Assembly (NCBI RefSeq): GCF_002803085.1
Contig: NZ_NNBJ01000008.1
Location: 62,001-126,000 of the forward strand
Source of the DNA: Streptomyces sp. CB01201
GTDB taxonomy: Bacteria; Actinomycetota; Actinomycetes; Streptomycetales; Streptomycetaceae
Direction: 5' to 3'
DNA: 64,000 bases
This document shows positions 18,566 to 26,940 of this stretch, one piece after another; position 1 is the first letter of the stretch, and the number at the start of each line of letters is the position of its first letter. The notes below the pieces were generated by a model that had not been told where the DNA came from, did not search any database, and saw only the letters and a list, made by a program, of their open reading frames with translations. The translations under genes were made by a program, and so were the position numbers.

Positions 18566-20011
18566 ATGATCGATGCTCGACATGCGCCCGCCCCAGCCTG
18601 CCCTCCGGCAACCAACACATCGGCAAAACAATTGATACCTGGACTTTCACCGAGCAACGCGCGAATACGCCGCATCATCGAGTCCGCCCCCTGGCGCCGG
18701 CCACGGGTGGTGCTGTGGACGGCGGCGGGCGTGGTGGCGATCGCGTTCCTCATCGGCCTGGAGATCGTCTCGCGCCGCTCCGCCGGTGTACCGGGGCCGC
18801 TCACCACCCAGGTGCGCGAGGTGGTGTTCGCGCCAAAACCGGGGCCCCTGTACGGCGGTCTCGCCCTGATGATGGTGGTGCTCAGCCGGCGGCAGAGGTT
18901 CATCGCGGCCGGTGTCGCGATCGGTGTCGACGCCCTCTTCGTGCTCGGCCGGTGGGCGTGCGGCGTCCGGGTGGAGGAGGGGCACCTCTTCGGCAACGGC
19001 GCGCTGTGGGCGATGCTGGGCTGTGCGGTCTTCGCGCTCACCCGCCGCACCGGCCCGGAACGGGCACTGCTCCTGAAGGGCGTCGGCCTGGGGCTGCTCC
19101 TGGTGACCGGCCGCAAGATCGGTGACAGCTGGCTGCTCATCACCTCGAAGACCCGCCCCACCGTGCTCGACCCGTACGTGGCGACCGCCGACCACGCCCT
19201 GGGCAACCCGTCATGGCTGGCGGGGCGCGCACTCGACGCCGTCGGACCGGTCGCCTCCCACCTCCTCGGCCTCATCTACGCCCAGCTCGCGGTGGCCGCG
19301 ATCGTGGTCGCCCTGTACCAGCTGCGCAAGGTGGCGGCCGAGCGCCGCTTCCCGCGCCACCACCTGGTGCGCACCTTCCTGCTGATCGGCCTTCTCGGGC
19401 CGGCCGTCTACATGGTCTTCCCGGTGGTCGGCCCGGTCTTCGCGTACGGGCCCGGCGCGTCCGGCACCGGCGGTGTGGAGTGGGCGGTGGCCAACCTGTG
19501 GCCGCACACGCCGCCGTCGATACTGCCGCCCCATCCGGTGCCGTACGACGGCATCACCCCGCGCAACTGCATGCCCAGCCTGCACACCGCCTGGGCGACC
19601 GCGATCTTCATCCACACCCGCACGGGACCCCGACTCCTGCGCTACGCGGGGACGTTCTGGCTGGTCGCCACGTTGAGCGCGACGCTGGGGTTCGGCTACC
19701 ACTATGGCGTGGACCTGGTCGCCGGCGTGGTGTTCTCGCTCACCGTCGAGGCGGCCCTGCGCACCTTCGACCGCGGCTGGGACCGCTCGGGGGTGCGACT
19801 GGTGGCCCATGGCACGGCGGTCTTCGCCGCGCTCCTGGTGTCGTACCGCTGGCTCCCGGTGGACATGGCCACCCACCCCTGGCTGTTCGGACCCCTGGTC
19901 CTCCTGGCGATGGGCTCGGTCATCCACGGCTACCTGCGCACCACCAGGGCCTGGGCGGCGCCGAGCACCGCCCCGGCACTCCGGCCGGAACCGCAGCCCG
20001 AGCCGGTCTGA
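18566..20011 (+). CDS. PAP2-superfamily membrane phosphatase/transferase
   Basis: The 481-residue polytopic protein has about nine hydrophobic helices. The C-terminal half has PAP2-type motifs: C-M-P-S-L-H-T-A-W-A (motif 2 His) and H-Y-G-V-D-L-V-A-G-V (motif 3 His-Asp), in the arrangement of the inositol-phosphorylceramide-synthase-like PAP2 subgroup. Such enzymes hydrolyse or transfer phosphate groups of lipids at the membrane. The N-terminal half adds extra helices. The start is uncertain: the ATG at 18566 has only a weak GGTGG upstream. It is divergent from the lanthipeptide precursor, so a link to that product is possible but unproven. Confidence 0.8.
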   Translation: MIDARHAPAPACPPATNTSAKQLIPGLSPSNARIRRIIESAPWRRPRVVLWTAAGVVAIAFLIGLEIVSRRSAGVPGPLTTQVREVVFAPKPGPLYGGLALMMVVLSRRQRFIAAGVAIGVDALFVLGRWACGVRVEEGHLFGNGALWAMLGCAVFALTRRTGPERALLLKGVGLGLLLVTGRKIGDSWLLITSKTRPTVLDPYVATADHALGNPSWLAGRALDAVGPVASHLLGLIYAQLAVAAIVVALYQLRKVAAERRFPRHHLVRTFLLIGLLGPAVYMVFPVVGPVFAYGPGASGTGGVEWAVANLWPHTPPSILPPHPVPYDGITPRNCMPSLHTAWATAIFIHTRTGPRLLRYAGTFWLVATLSATLGFGYHYGVDLVAGVVFSLTVEAALRTFDRGWDRSGVRLVAHGTAVFAALLVSYRWLPVDMATHPWLFGPLVLLAMGSVIHGYLRTTRAWAAPSTAPALRPEPQPEPV

Positions 20012-20379
20012 GCCGTTCCGATCCGGTCGGGCGCGGCTGAGGTGGGCCGAGGCGGGCCGGGCCGGTCGGGCGCGGCTGAGGTGGGCCGAGGCGGGCCGGG
20101 CCGCGGGCCACTGAGGCCCTTGTCGCCGGGAGCGTCAGGGCGCACGATGGAGGCAGAACGGAAGCAGAACTTCCGCATCGCCGGAGGCCACTGCCGCACA
20201 GCCATCGCGGTCGCGCACCACCACGACTGCCATGACCGCGTCCACCATCGTCCGCACGCGGACGGCGGGATCATCCCGCCGGTGGGCACGGCCCCTCCCT
20301 GCCGGGCACGGCAGCCCATGTCGCGGGCCCGTGCCCCTACCGGCCCTTGCACGGGCTCGGCCAACGAGCGGAGGACTCG
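20012..20379. other. 368-base intergenic region without a supported gene
   Basis: It begins with a 39-bp tandem duplication (20023-20100). It then holds two operator-like palindromes: CGGAAG-N5-CTTCCG (20159-20175) and CGGCGGGAT-C-ATCCCGCCG (20263-20281). The open frames here have no coding character. Confidence 0.5.
20023..20100. repeat. 39-bp tandem direct repeat, two identical copies
   Basis: Copies at 20023-20061 and 20062-20100 are identical and lie 11 bases after the PAP2 stop codon. The unit is made of CGG/GGGCC-rich words. Confidence 0.9.
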
Positions 20380-20937
20380 ATGTCCCTCACCGTCCTCGTC
20401 ATCATCATCGCCGTCGTGGTGGTTCTCATCGCGTGTGCGGTGGCAGCAAGCATGGTCTCGATGCGCCGCCGCAAGCTGCAGGAGCGGTTCGGCCCGGAGT
20501 ACGAGCGCACCGTGGCGGAACAGGACGGCCACCGGGCCGCCGAACAGGAGCTGCGTGATCGCCAGGAGCGTCATGACGCCCTGGACATCAAGCCGCTGCC
20601 CGCCGCCGCACGCGACCGCTACGCCCAGGACTGGGGCCGGGTGCAGGAGCAGTTCGTCGACCGCCCCGACGACGCCGTCCACGATGCCGACCGGCTGGTG
20701 ACCACGCTCATGAGCGAGCGCGGCTACCCGACGGAAGGGTATGAACAGCAGCTCAAGGACCTGTCCGTCGAGCACGGAGAAACCCTGGAGCACTACCGCG
20801 CGGCCCACGACATCAACGAACGCAGCAGCCGCCATCAGGCGACCACCGAGGAGTTGCGGGGCGCGATGGTGCACTATCGCGCGCTGTTCGAGGAGTTGCT
20901 CCACAACGGAGACCGGCCGGGCAGAAGCGCGGCATGA
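20380..20937 (+). CDS. membrane-anchored helical protein, paralogue of next gene
   Basis: The 185-residue protein starts with one membrane helix (about residues 3-25), followed by a basic stretch (M-R-R-R-K-L) that places the rest in the cytosol. The remainder is strongly helical and charged. Its C-terminal 90 residues (W-G-R-V-Q-E-Q-F-V-D-R-P-D-D-A-V-H-D-A-D and E-L-R-G-A-M-V-H-Y-R-A-L-F-E-E-L-L) align with the C-terminal part of the gene at 21018. GGAGG lies 5 bases before the ATG. Function is unknown. Confidence 0.8.
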   Translation: MSLTVLVIIIAVVVVLIACAVAASMVSMRRRKLQERFGPEYERTVAEQDGHRAAEQELRDRQERHDALDIKPLPAAARDRYAQDWGRVQEQFVDRPDDAVHDADRLVTTLMSERGYPTEGYEQQLKDLSVEHGETLEHYRAAHDINERSSRHQATTEELRGAMVHYRALFEELLHNGDRPGRSAA

Positions 20938-21017
20938 ACGCGCGGCCCGTGGCAGCCGAGCGCCCGACCGGCCCGGCCGTCGCCGACCGCAAGGGATGAC
21001 GGACGGGAAGTGAAGCG

Positions 21018-21503
21018 ATGCGCTACGAGGAGACGCCCCGACCCGACGAGGGCGCGCTGTCCACGGAGGATCTGGCCGCGACCAGGCAGCAGAACGCCGA
21101 GGACGAGGCTCCGGGATTCGCCCGGGCCGCGCCGACGTACCCCGGAGAGGCCACCGCCGACCGGGCGGACCGGCCGGACGACAACGGCGGCCGGGATCCC
21201 GGCCACGGCCGCGTGCAAGCGGAGCCGGTCGAGGAGGACGAACCGCTCCTCGGCGCGGAGCAGGAGGAGTTCCGGGCGAGGTGGCAGCGGATCCAGAGCC
21301 AATTCGTCGACGACCCCAGGGACTCCGTCAACGCGGCCGATCAGTTGGTCGCCGAGACGATGCAGGCGCTCGCCACGACCTTCTCGGCCCACAAGCGCGA
21401 CCTGGAAGGCCAGTGGCACCGCGGCGAGGAGGTGGCCACCGAGGATCTGCGCGTCGCCCTCCAGCAGTACCGCTCCTTCTTCAACCGCCTGCTGAGCACC
21501 TGA
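21018..21503 (+). CDS. hypothetical helical protein, soluble paralogue of previous gene
   Basis: The 161-residue soluble protein has an acidic, low-complexity N-terminal half and a helical C-terminal domain (about 75-160). This domain contains W-Q-R-I-Q-S-Q-F-V-D-D-P-R-D-S-V-N-A-A-D-Q-L-V and L-R-V-A-L-Q-Q-Y-R-S-F-F-N-R-L-L, homologous to the membrane-anchored neighbour upstream (80-base gap). The two may form a mixed complex. A GGGAAGTGAAG stretch precedes the ATG. I cannot name a function. Confidence 0.75.
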   Translation: MRYEETPRPDEGALSTEDLAATRQQNAEDEAPGFARAAPTYPGEATADRADRPDDNGGRDPGHGRVQAEPVEEDEPLLGAEQEEFRARWQRIQSQFVDDPRDSVNAADQLVAETMQALATTFSAHKRDLEGQWHRGEEVATEDLRVALQQYRSFFNRLLST

Positions 21504-21518
21504 CCGCCGGCCGACGGA

Positions 21519-22016
21519 TCACTCGGCCCCGTCCCGGAGCCGACGCTCGTGGACGGAGTGGCGCACCACGCGTGCGAGCGCGCACAGAACGGATGCGGCG
21601 AAGAGTCCCGCCGTCACCAGCAGCCAGCGACCGAGGAACACGTCGCTCGGCAGCCCGGTGGCAGCGGTGAACCCGTCGACGTGCCCGAGCACGAGCGGCC
21701 ACCACACCAGGAGCAGCACTCCGGACACGAACGCCGGGACCCTGACGTGGTTGACACCCACCACCGGGTTCCGCGCCTCGTGCGCTCCGCGTCGGCCAGT
21801 CGCCGGCAGTAGGCGTTGGAGAGCGCGGTCGGCCGTCGAGTAGAGCGGTAGCAGCACCAGGTCGTGCAGCAGCGCCGCGCCGACGAACCAGACGATGACG
21901 CCCAGGGTGTCGCCGTGCAGAAGACGCACCCCGGCGTACGCGGCGAGCGCGAAGGAACACAGGACCAGGGCCAGATGCAGCGGGGAGGCGCCGTAGCGGG
22001 CACGGAAACCGTTCAC
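21519..22016 (-). CDS. small four-helix membrane protein, unknown function
   Basis: The 165-residue protein has four hydrophobic segments (about 14-34, 40-60, 95-115 and 130-152), with a His in the second segment region (L-L-H-D-L-V-L-L-P-L-Y-S). It lies directly downstream of the molybdopterin oxidoreductase gene on the same strand, so it may serve that redox system. GGAGAG sits 5 bases before the GTG at 22016. The sequence around this start is a near copy of the end of the upstream gene. Confidence 0.75.
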   Translation of the reverse strand: MNGFRARYGASPLHLALVLCSFALAAYAGVRLLHGDTLGVIVWFVGAALLHDLVLLPLYSTADRALQRLLPATGRRGAHEARNPVVGVNHVRVPAFVSGVLLLVWWPLVLGHVDGFTAATGLPSDVFLGRWLLVTAGLFAASVLCALARVVRHSVHERRLRDGAE

Positions 22017-22053
22017 GTCAGCTCTCCGAACCGGTTCACGTCGGCTCTCCGAA
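22011..22053. repeat. 20-bp direct duplication at a gene junction
   Basis: Copies at 22011-22030 and 22034-22053 differ at one base. Each contains the GGAGAG ribosome binding motif and a GTGA word on the minus strand. One copy is the end of the oxidoreductase gene and the other is the start of the next gene. Confidence 0.85.
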
Positions 22054-23625
22054 GGTGAGGCGCGTGACCCACTTGGTGTTGTGGACCCCGGGGGCGTTCG
22101 GGACGATGACCCGCGCGGGGTAGCCGTGATCGGGGGAGAGCGCGGCCCCGTTGACCTCAAGGGCGAGGAGCGAGCGGCTGTCACGCACCTGGTTGGCGGC
22201 CAGGACCACGGAGCTGAACGATCCGCCGCGCTGCACCGACTCGACGAGCAGCCGCGGCACGTCGTGGGTCAGGCCCACCAGTGCCGCCAGATCGACGAGA
22301 CGTACGCCCTCCCACTGTTGGTCGGGAGTGGACCAGCCCTCCACGCAGGCGATGGGCAGCCGGGCCGTCCGCCTCGGCAGCGCGTACAGCTCGTCCCGGG
22401 TCAGTACGGTCTGTCGCCCGGCTGCGCGGACGGTCAGGCGCCAGGCGGGGCCGATGTCGCTGGGCCGGATCCCGACCGAGGCCGCGGTCTTGTTGATCTG
22501 GAAGCCGTTCGGCCCGGTACCGGGGTCCTGCCCGTGCGGGGCGAGCAGCGCGGTCCCGCGCAGCCATCCGCCGATGCTCTGGCCCACGGTCACCACGAGC
22601 AGTGCGGCCGACCCCGCGCCCACCAGCAGCACAGCGCCACGCCGGGACATCGTGGGTGCGGCCGGACGCGGCGTGACGAGGCCCGAACCGTCCGCGCCGA
22701 GCGGCCGTGCCGGGTGCCCCTCTTCGGCACGCGGGCCTTTGACGACCGCGATCACCGCCCGCCTGAGGCGGAAGACGACGTGCACGACGAACGCGCCGAT
22801 GAACACCCAGGCCCCGTAGAAGTGCAGGACGTAGAAGGAGCCCGGGAAGACGTAGTGCAGCTGCACGTTGAGCACGCCGGTGGCGAACTCGAAGCCGGCC
22901 CCGCCCACGAGCAGGAGCAGGGACAGGCGCTCCACGGCGTGGCTGACCGAGCGCACGGGCGGCCACTCGAAGAGCTTGGGGATCACCGACCACAGCTTGC
23001 CCAGGAGCACGGGGATCAGCACGATCCCGAGCGTGACGTGTACACCTTGACTGAGCCGGTAGCCCCAGTGCGGGGACGTGGGCCAGGTGAAGAGATAGAA
23101 GCCCAGGAGGCCCTTGTCCGGGGTCTGGTCGTTGATCCGCGCCAGATCGGGGTCGTACGCGGCGTACGAGAGCAGCCCGGTCACGAACAGGACGCTCACC
23201 CCGCACAGCAGGGCCAGACCGAACATGGCGGTCAGCCACGGCCCGCGGATGGGACTGCGCCAGAACTCCGGCCGCGTCGGGCCCGGGGGCGGCCCCGACG
23301 CGACGGCCGTACGCAGCCGTCGCCATCCACGGTCGTCAACTCGCCCGGAATCGCCAGGAGTTGGCGCGTCGACACTTTGCGGGGCGGCTTCCGGCGGTGT
23401 GCCGCCCTGCGCGGAGGCGCCTGGAGCCGATGCCCGGGGGCCGAAATCCTGGGAGTCAGGGTCCCGCGGACCGGAACCCGTCACACCGGAACCCGTCGCA
23501 CCGAAGCCCCGCGGACCGGAGTCCCGCGGGCCGGAGCCCCGCGGGCCGGAGCCCCGCGGGCCGGAGCCCTCCGGCCCGGGGTGGGGATCCGCAGGGAGGG
23601 GCTGCTCGCTCTGGCCGCCGTCCAT
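22036..23625 (-). CDS. molybdopterin-dependent oxidoreductase fused to cytochrome b561-like membrane domain
   Basis: The 529-residue membrane protein begins with a Gly-Pro-Arg-Ser-rich region (about 15-90) containing repeated G-S-G-P-R units. Residues about 110-310 hold four to five membrane helices with spaced His residues (G-V-H-V-T-L-G, V-L-H-F-Y-G, V-V-H-V-V-F) that could ligate haem as in cytochrome b561-type subunits. Another helix follows at about 335-355. The C-terminal 150 residues are a sulfite-oxidase-type molybdopterin domain (L-P-R-R-T-A-R-L-P-I-A-C-V-E-G-W-S, where Cys ligates Mo). The substrate is unknown. The ATG at 23625 is chosen because GGGGA lies upstream; a GTG at 23643 has no ribosome binding site. 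Confidence 0.85.
   Translation of the reverse strand: MDGGQSEQPLPADPHPGPEGSGPRGSGPRGSGPRDSGPRGFGATGSGVTGSGPRDPDSQDFGPRASAPGASAQGGTPPEAAPQSVDAPTPGDSGRVDDRGWRRLRTAVASGPPPGPTRPEFWRSPIRGPWLTAMFGLALLCGVSVLFVTGLLSYAAYDPDLARINDQTPDKGLLGFYLFTWPTSPHWGYRLSQGVHVTLGIVLIPVLLGKLWSVIPKLFEWPPVRSVSHAVERLSLLLLVGGAGFEFATGVLNVQLHYVFPGSFYVLHFYGAWVFIGAFVVHVVFRLRRAVIAVVKGPRAEEGHPARPLGADGSGLVTPRPAAPTMSRRGAVLLVGAGSAALLVVTVGQSIGGWLRGTALLAPHGQDPGTGPNGFQINKTAASVGIRPSDIGPAWRLTVRAAGRQTVLTRDELYALPRRTARLPIACVEGWSTPDQQWEGVRLVDLAALVGLTHDVPRLLVESVQRGGSFSSVVLAANQVRDSRSLLALEVNGAALSPDHGYPARVIVPNAPGVHNTKWVTRLTFGEPT
23523..23567. repeat. 15-bp tandem repeat within coding region
   Basis: Three identical 15-bp units encode G-S-G-P-R on the minus strand, with degenerate units continuing to about 23455. 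The repeat number could vary between strains without a frameshift. Confidence 0.85.
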
Positions 23626-23862
23626 AGGAGTCCCCTGTTCCACCGGGCGTCGGCCGAGCGCCGCACGCTCCGGGTGAAACTTCCGCCCCCGGCTCCCCCA
23701 GCCGCGCTGACACTCCGCAGCGCGCCGGAGAGACAGCCGAACGGCCCAACCGGCGGAGGGGGCGCGGACACTCGCACCGACCGGCGCCGGGCCCCCCGGT
23801 GGGACCCGGCGGGGTCCATACCTGCCGACTCAACCTGCCCTGGCGGAAGGGGTGTTGATGCT

Positions 23863-24690
23863 TCAGCCGTTGAAGCGGTCCGGGTCGGGGCCGGTCCGCT
23901 CGTCGCGGTTGAGGGCGGAGATCTCGCCGAGGTCGCCTTCGGTCAGTTCGAAGCCGAAGAGGTCGAAGTTCTCCTCGATGCGCTTCCGCGTCACCGACTT
24001 GGGGAAGACGATGTCGCCGCGCTGGATGTGCCAGCGCAGCGTGACCTGCGCCGGGGACTTGCCCACGCGCTCGGCGATGCGGTTGATGGCCGGGTCGTCG
24101 AGCACCTTGCCCTGGGCGATGGGCGACCAGGCCTCCGTCGCGATGTCGTGCTCGGCGCCGAACGCCCGGACGTCGTCCTGGGTGAGGTAGGGGTGCACCT
24201 CGATCTGGTTGACCGCGGGCACGACCACGCCAGTCTCCATGAGCCGACGCAGGTGGTGGGGCTGGAAGTTGGAGACGCCGATGGCCTTGGCGCGCCCGGA
24301 GCCGTAGATCTCCTCCATGGCCTTCCACGTCTGGGTGAAGTCGCCCTTGCCGGGCAGCGGCCAGTGGATGAGGAAGAGGTCGAGGTGGTCGAGGCCCAGC
24401 TCCTCCATGGTGCGGTCGAACGCGGCGAGCGCGTCGTCGTGCGCGTGGGCGTCGTTGTTGAGCTTGCTGGTCACGAAGACGTCATCGCGGTCGAGCCCGG
24501 AGTCCCGGACCGCCTGGCCGACCTCCTTCTCGTTCCCGTACATCTGCGCCGTGTCGATGTGCCGGTAGCCGGCCTCCAGCGCGGCGAGCGTGGTCTCCCG
24601 GGTCTCGTCCTTCGGGATCTGGAAGGTCCCGAAGCCGAGCTGCGGGATCCGCACGCCGTTGTTGAGGGTGATCGTGGGTACTGCCGTCAT
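23863..24690 (-). CDS. aldo/keto reductase
   Basis: The 275-residue NADPH-dependent reductase is of the 2,5-diketogluconate reductase-like group. The catalytic tetrad is visible: Asp and Tyr in H-I-D-T-A-Q-M-Y-G-N-E, Lys in V-T-S-K-L-N-N-D, and His in F-L-I-H-W-P. The motif G-V-S-N-F-Q-P-H-H-L is also present. The cofactor region near the C-terminus (P-K-S-V-T-R-K-R-I-E-E-N) fits NADPH. AGGAGAG lies just before the ATG. It is downstream of an aldehyde dehydrogenase on the same strand (183-base gap); together they could handle toxic aldehydes. Confidence 0.9.
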   Translation of the reverse strand: MTAVPTITLNNGVRIPQLGFGTFQIPKDETRETTLAALEAGYRHIDTAQMYGNEKEVGQAVRDSGLDRDDVFVTSKLNNDAHAHDDALAAFDRTMEELGLDHLDLFLIHWPLPGKGDFTQTWKAMEEIYGSGRAKAIGVSNFQPHHLRRLMETGVVVPAVNQIEVHPYLTQDDVRAFGAEHDIATEAWSPIAQGKVLDDPAINRIAERVGKSPAQVTLRWHIQRGDIVFPKSVTRKRIEENFDLFGFELTEGDLGEISALNRDERTGPDPDRFNG

Positions 24691-24873
24691 GCTGCTCTCC
24701 TGATCTCGTCGATCGTTGTGCCCGATCGGTGGTGTCTCGTGGGTGCGCCGCTCGGGCGTCTTCGCTGATGGGTGCCGCTCGGACGGCTCGGCTGTAGGGC
24801 AGCAGGGCTTTAGGGCAGTACGAGCTGCACTAGCTGTAAGAGCTGCACACGTCGCCGATGTCGCTCCGACCGG

Positions 24874-26289
24874 TCAGCCGGCGATTCCGCGCAGTTCGGC
24901 GTCGGGCGGCAGGACGCGGACCAGCTTCCGGTTCACGAACTCCCGCATGCCGAGCTTCGAGAGCTCGCGGCCGTAGCCGGATCGCTTGATGCCGCCGAAG
25001 GGGAGGTCGGGCTGGGTCGATGTCGGGTGGTTGACCCAGACCATGCCGGTCTCCACCCGCTCGGCCACCTTGCGGCCGCGCTCCACGTCGGCGCAGAAAA
25101 CGGTCCCGCCGAGGCCGTACTGGCTGTCGTTGGCCAGCGCGACGGCCTCGTCCTCGTCGGCGACGCGGTAGACCACCGCGGCCGGGCCGAAGAGTTCCTC
25201 GGCGTAGGCACGCATCCCCGGCTTGACGCCGGTGAGGATGGTGGGCTCGACGAAGGCGCCCGGACGGTCGATCCGGTGACCCCCGGTGAGGAGTTCCGCG
25301 CCCTGCTCCACCGTCTCGCGGATCTGGTCGACCAGATCCGCGGCCGCCCGCTCGGAGGAGAGCGGGCCCAGGGTGGTCGACTCGTCGGCGGGGTCGCCCG
25401 GTCGCAGGGCCTCGAACTCGCGGCGCAGGCCCGCCACGAAGTCCTCGTAGACGTCCGCGAGGACGATGAAGCGCTTCGCGGCCACACAGCTCTGCCCGGT
25501 GTTGGCCATCCGGCCGGCCACCGCGGCGCCGACGGTCCGCTCCAGGCGCTCCCCGTCGAGAACGATGAACACATCACTGCCGCCCAGCTCCAGAAGGCTG
25601 GGCTTCATGTTCCGCCCAGCCCGCTCGGCGACCTGCGCACCCGCCTTCTCGCTGCCGGTCAGCGAGGCGCCGCGGACCACCGGGCTGTCGATGATGCGCG
25701 AGATCTCCTCGTGGCCCACGAACAGGTTCGTGTAGACGCCTTCGGGAGCGCCCGCGTCGAAGAACAACGACTCCAGGGCGAGCGCCGACTGCGGGCAGAT
25801 GCCCGCGTGCTTGACCAGCACGGTGTTGCCGAGCACCAGGTTGGGGCCCCCGAAGCGGACCACCTGGTAGAGCGGGAAGTTCCACGGCATGACACCCAGC
25901 AGGACGCCGAGGGGTTCGCTGAGGAGGTACGCCTCGCCCTCGTCGACGTCGAGCGGCTCGGCGGCCGCGAAGGCCGGGCCGTTCTCCGCGTAGTACTCCA
26001 GGATCGACGCGGCGAGGTCCACCTCCCCGCGCGCCTCCGCGATGAGCTTGCCCATCTCCAGCGTGATGAGCTGGGCCAGCTCCTCCTTGCGTTCCCGCAT
26101 CAGGGCGCCGGCCCGGCCGACGACGGCGGCCCGCTCTTCGATCGGCCGCTGCCGCCATGCGTCGAACGCACGGTTGGCCACGTCGAGCCGGGCGTCGACT
26201 TCTTCGCCCTCGATGGCGTCGAATTCCGCGACGGTCTCCCCGGTGGCCGGGCTCACGGTCGCGAACGAGCTCTTGCGCTGGTCTGACAT
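24874..26289 (-). CDS. NAD(P)-dependent aldehyde dehydrogenase, succinate-semialdehyde type
   Basis: The 471-residue ALDH-superfamily enzyme oxidises aldehydes to acids. Motifs in order are V-M-P-W-N-F-P-L-Y-Q-V (cofactor), L-L-E-L-G-G-S-D (general base Glu), and G-Q-S-C-V-A-A-K-R (nucleophile Cys). Near the end come E-E-L-F-G-P-A-A-V and L-P-F-G-G-I-K-R-S-G-Y-G-R-E. Length and motifs match the short succinate-semialdehyde dehydrogenase group, but the substrate is not fixed by sequence. GGAG lies 5 bases before the ATG at 26289; a longer frame to 26460 lacks support. Confidence 0.9.
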   Translation of the reverse strand: MSDQRKSSFATVSPATGETVAEFDAIEGEEVDARLDVANRAFDAWRQRPIEERAAVVGRAGALMRERKEELAQLITLEMGKLIAEARGEVDLAASILEYYAENGPAFAAAEPLDVDEGEAYLLSEPLGVLLGVMPWNFPLYQVVRFGGPNLVLGNTVLVKHAGICPQSALALESLFFDAGAPEGVYTNLFVGHEEISRIIDSPVVRGASLTGSEKAGAQVAERAGRNMKPSLLELGGSDVFIVLDGERLERTVGAAVAGRMANTGQSCVAAKRFIVLADVYEDFVAGLRREFEALRPGDPADESTTLGPLSSERAAADLVDQIRETVEQGAELLTGGHRIDRPGAFVEPTILTGVKPGMRAYAEELFGPAAVVYRVADEDEAVALANDSQYGLGGTVFCADVERGRKVAERVETGMVWVNHPTSTQPDLPFGGIKRSGYGRELSKLGMREFVNRKLVRVLPPDAELRGIAG

Positions 26290-26526
26290 GCAATCTCCAG
26301 AACGGTGAAAGGGGGGAGGAAGTGCGGCGGAATGGCACGTTCCGTCCCTCTCCCGGGTAACCGCGTCGCGCAGGCGCAAACGGTCCCGGATCGCCGTGGA
26401 GCAAAGCCGGTGGAACGAGCGCCCGGGACCGCGCCCCGGCGCCGACGAGGCGGTCGGCACCGGAGCGGGGTCGAGGGCTACGGGCTCAGCGGGGTCCCAC
26501 GCGCGGAACCCGGCCAGAGGCTCGCG

Positions 26527-26763
26527 TCAGGAGTTGACGCAGGTGGTGCCGGCGGCCGGGTTGAGGGCGCCGGCCACGCTGAGGGTGTTGCCGCAGATGT
26601 TGATCGGCACGTGCACCGGGATCTGGATGAGGTTGCCGGAGGCGACGCCAGGAGAGTGAGCGGCGACGCCCTGGGCACCGGCGTCGGCGACGGCACTGGC
26701 ACTGCCGGCCAGGACACCGGCCACGGCGAGGGCGGCGGCGGCAATCGCGGTTCGCATACGCAT
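26527..26763 (-). CDS. short chaplin (secreted amyloid surfactant protein)
   Basis: The 78-residue precursor has a signal peptide (cleavage near A-V-A-D-A at about 26-30) and one chaplin domain: G-V-A-S-G-N-L-I-Q-I-P-V-H-V-P-I-N-I-C-G-N-T-L followed by G-A-L-N-P-A-A-G and a second Cys near the end. Short chaplins assemble into amyloid films that lower surface tension so that aerial hyphae can rise, and they coat spores. Length matches ChpE-ChpH rather than the long cell-wall-anchored forms. GGGAGA lies 5 bases before the ATG at 26763. Confidence 0.95.
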   Translation of the reverse strand: MRMRTAIAAAALAVAGVLAGSASAVADAGAQGVAAHSPGVASGNLIQIPVHVPINICGNTLSVAGALNPAAGTTCVNS

Positions 26764-26773
26764 GTCTGTCTCC

Positions 26774-26826
26774 CACATGATCGAAAGAACGTTGAGCCGA
26801 TATGAGACCCCGGCACATGATCGAAA
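26774..26826. repeat. direct repeat in chaplin upstream region
   Basis: CACATGATCGAAA occurs at 26774-26786 and again at 26814-26826, 40 bases apart, in the chaplin leader/promoter region. Role unknown. Confidence 0.6.
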
Positions 26827-26940
26827 AAGCCGCATTCACCACACCGGTCGCGTGTCGCCCTCGGAGCGGGAGAGGCGGTTCCGGAACCGGCTGGCGGGTA
26901 GGCGCAAACCGGTATGAAATGGTCCGCGGAGGGTCCCACC

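Noticed and set aside
20263..20281. Palindrome CGGCGGGAT-C-ATCCCGCCG as a terminator
   Set aside because: A single-base centre gives no stable hairpin loop and it lies upstream of a gene; an operator is more likely, but unproven.
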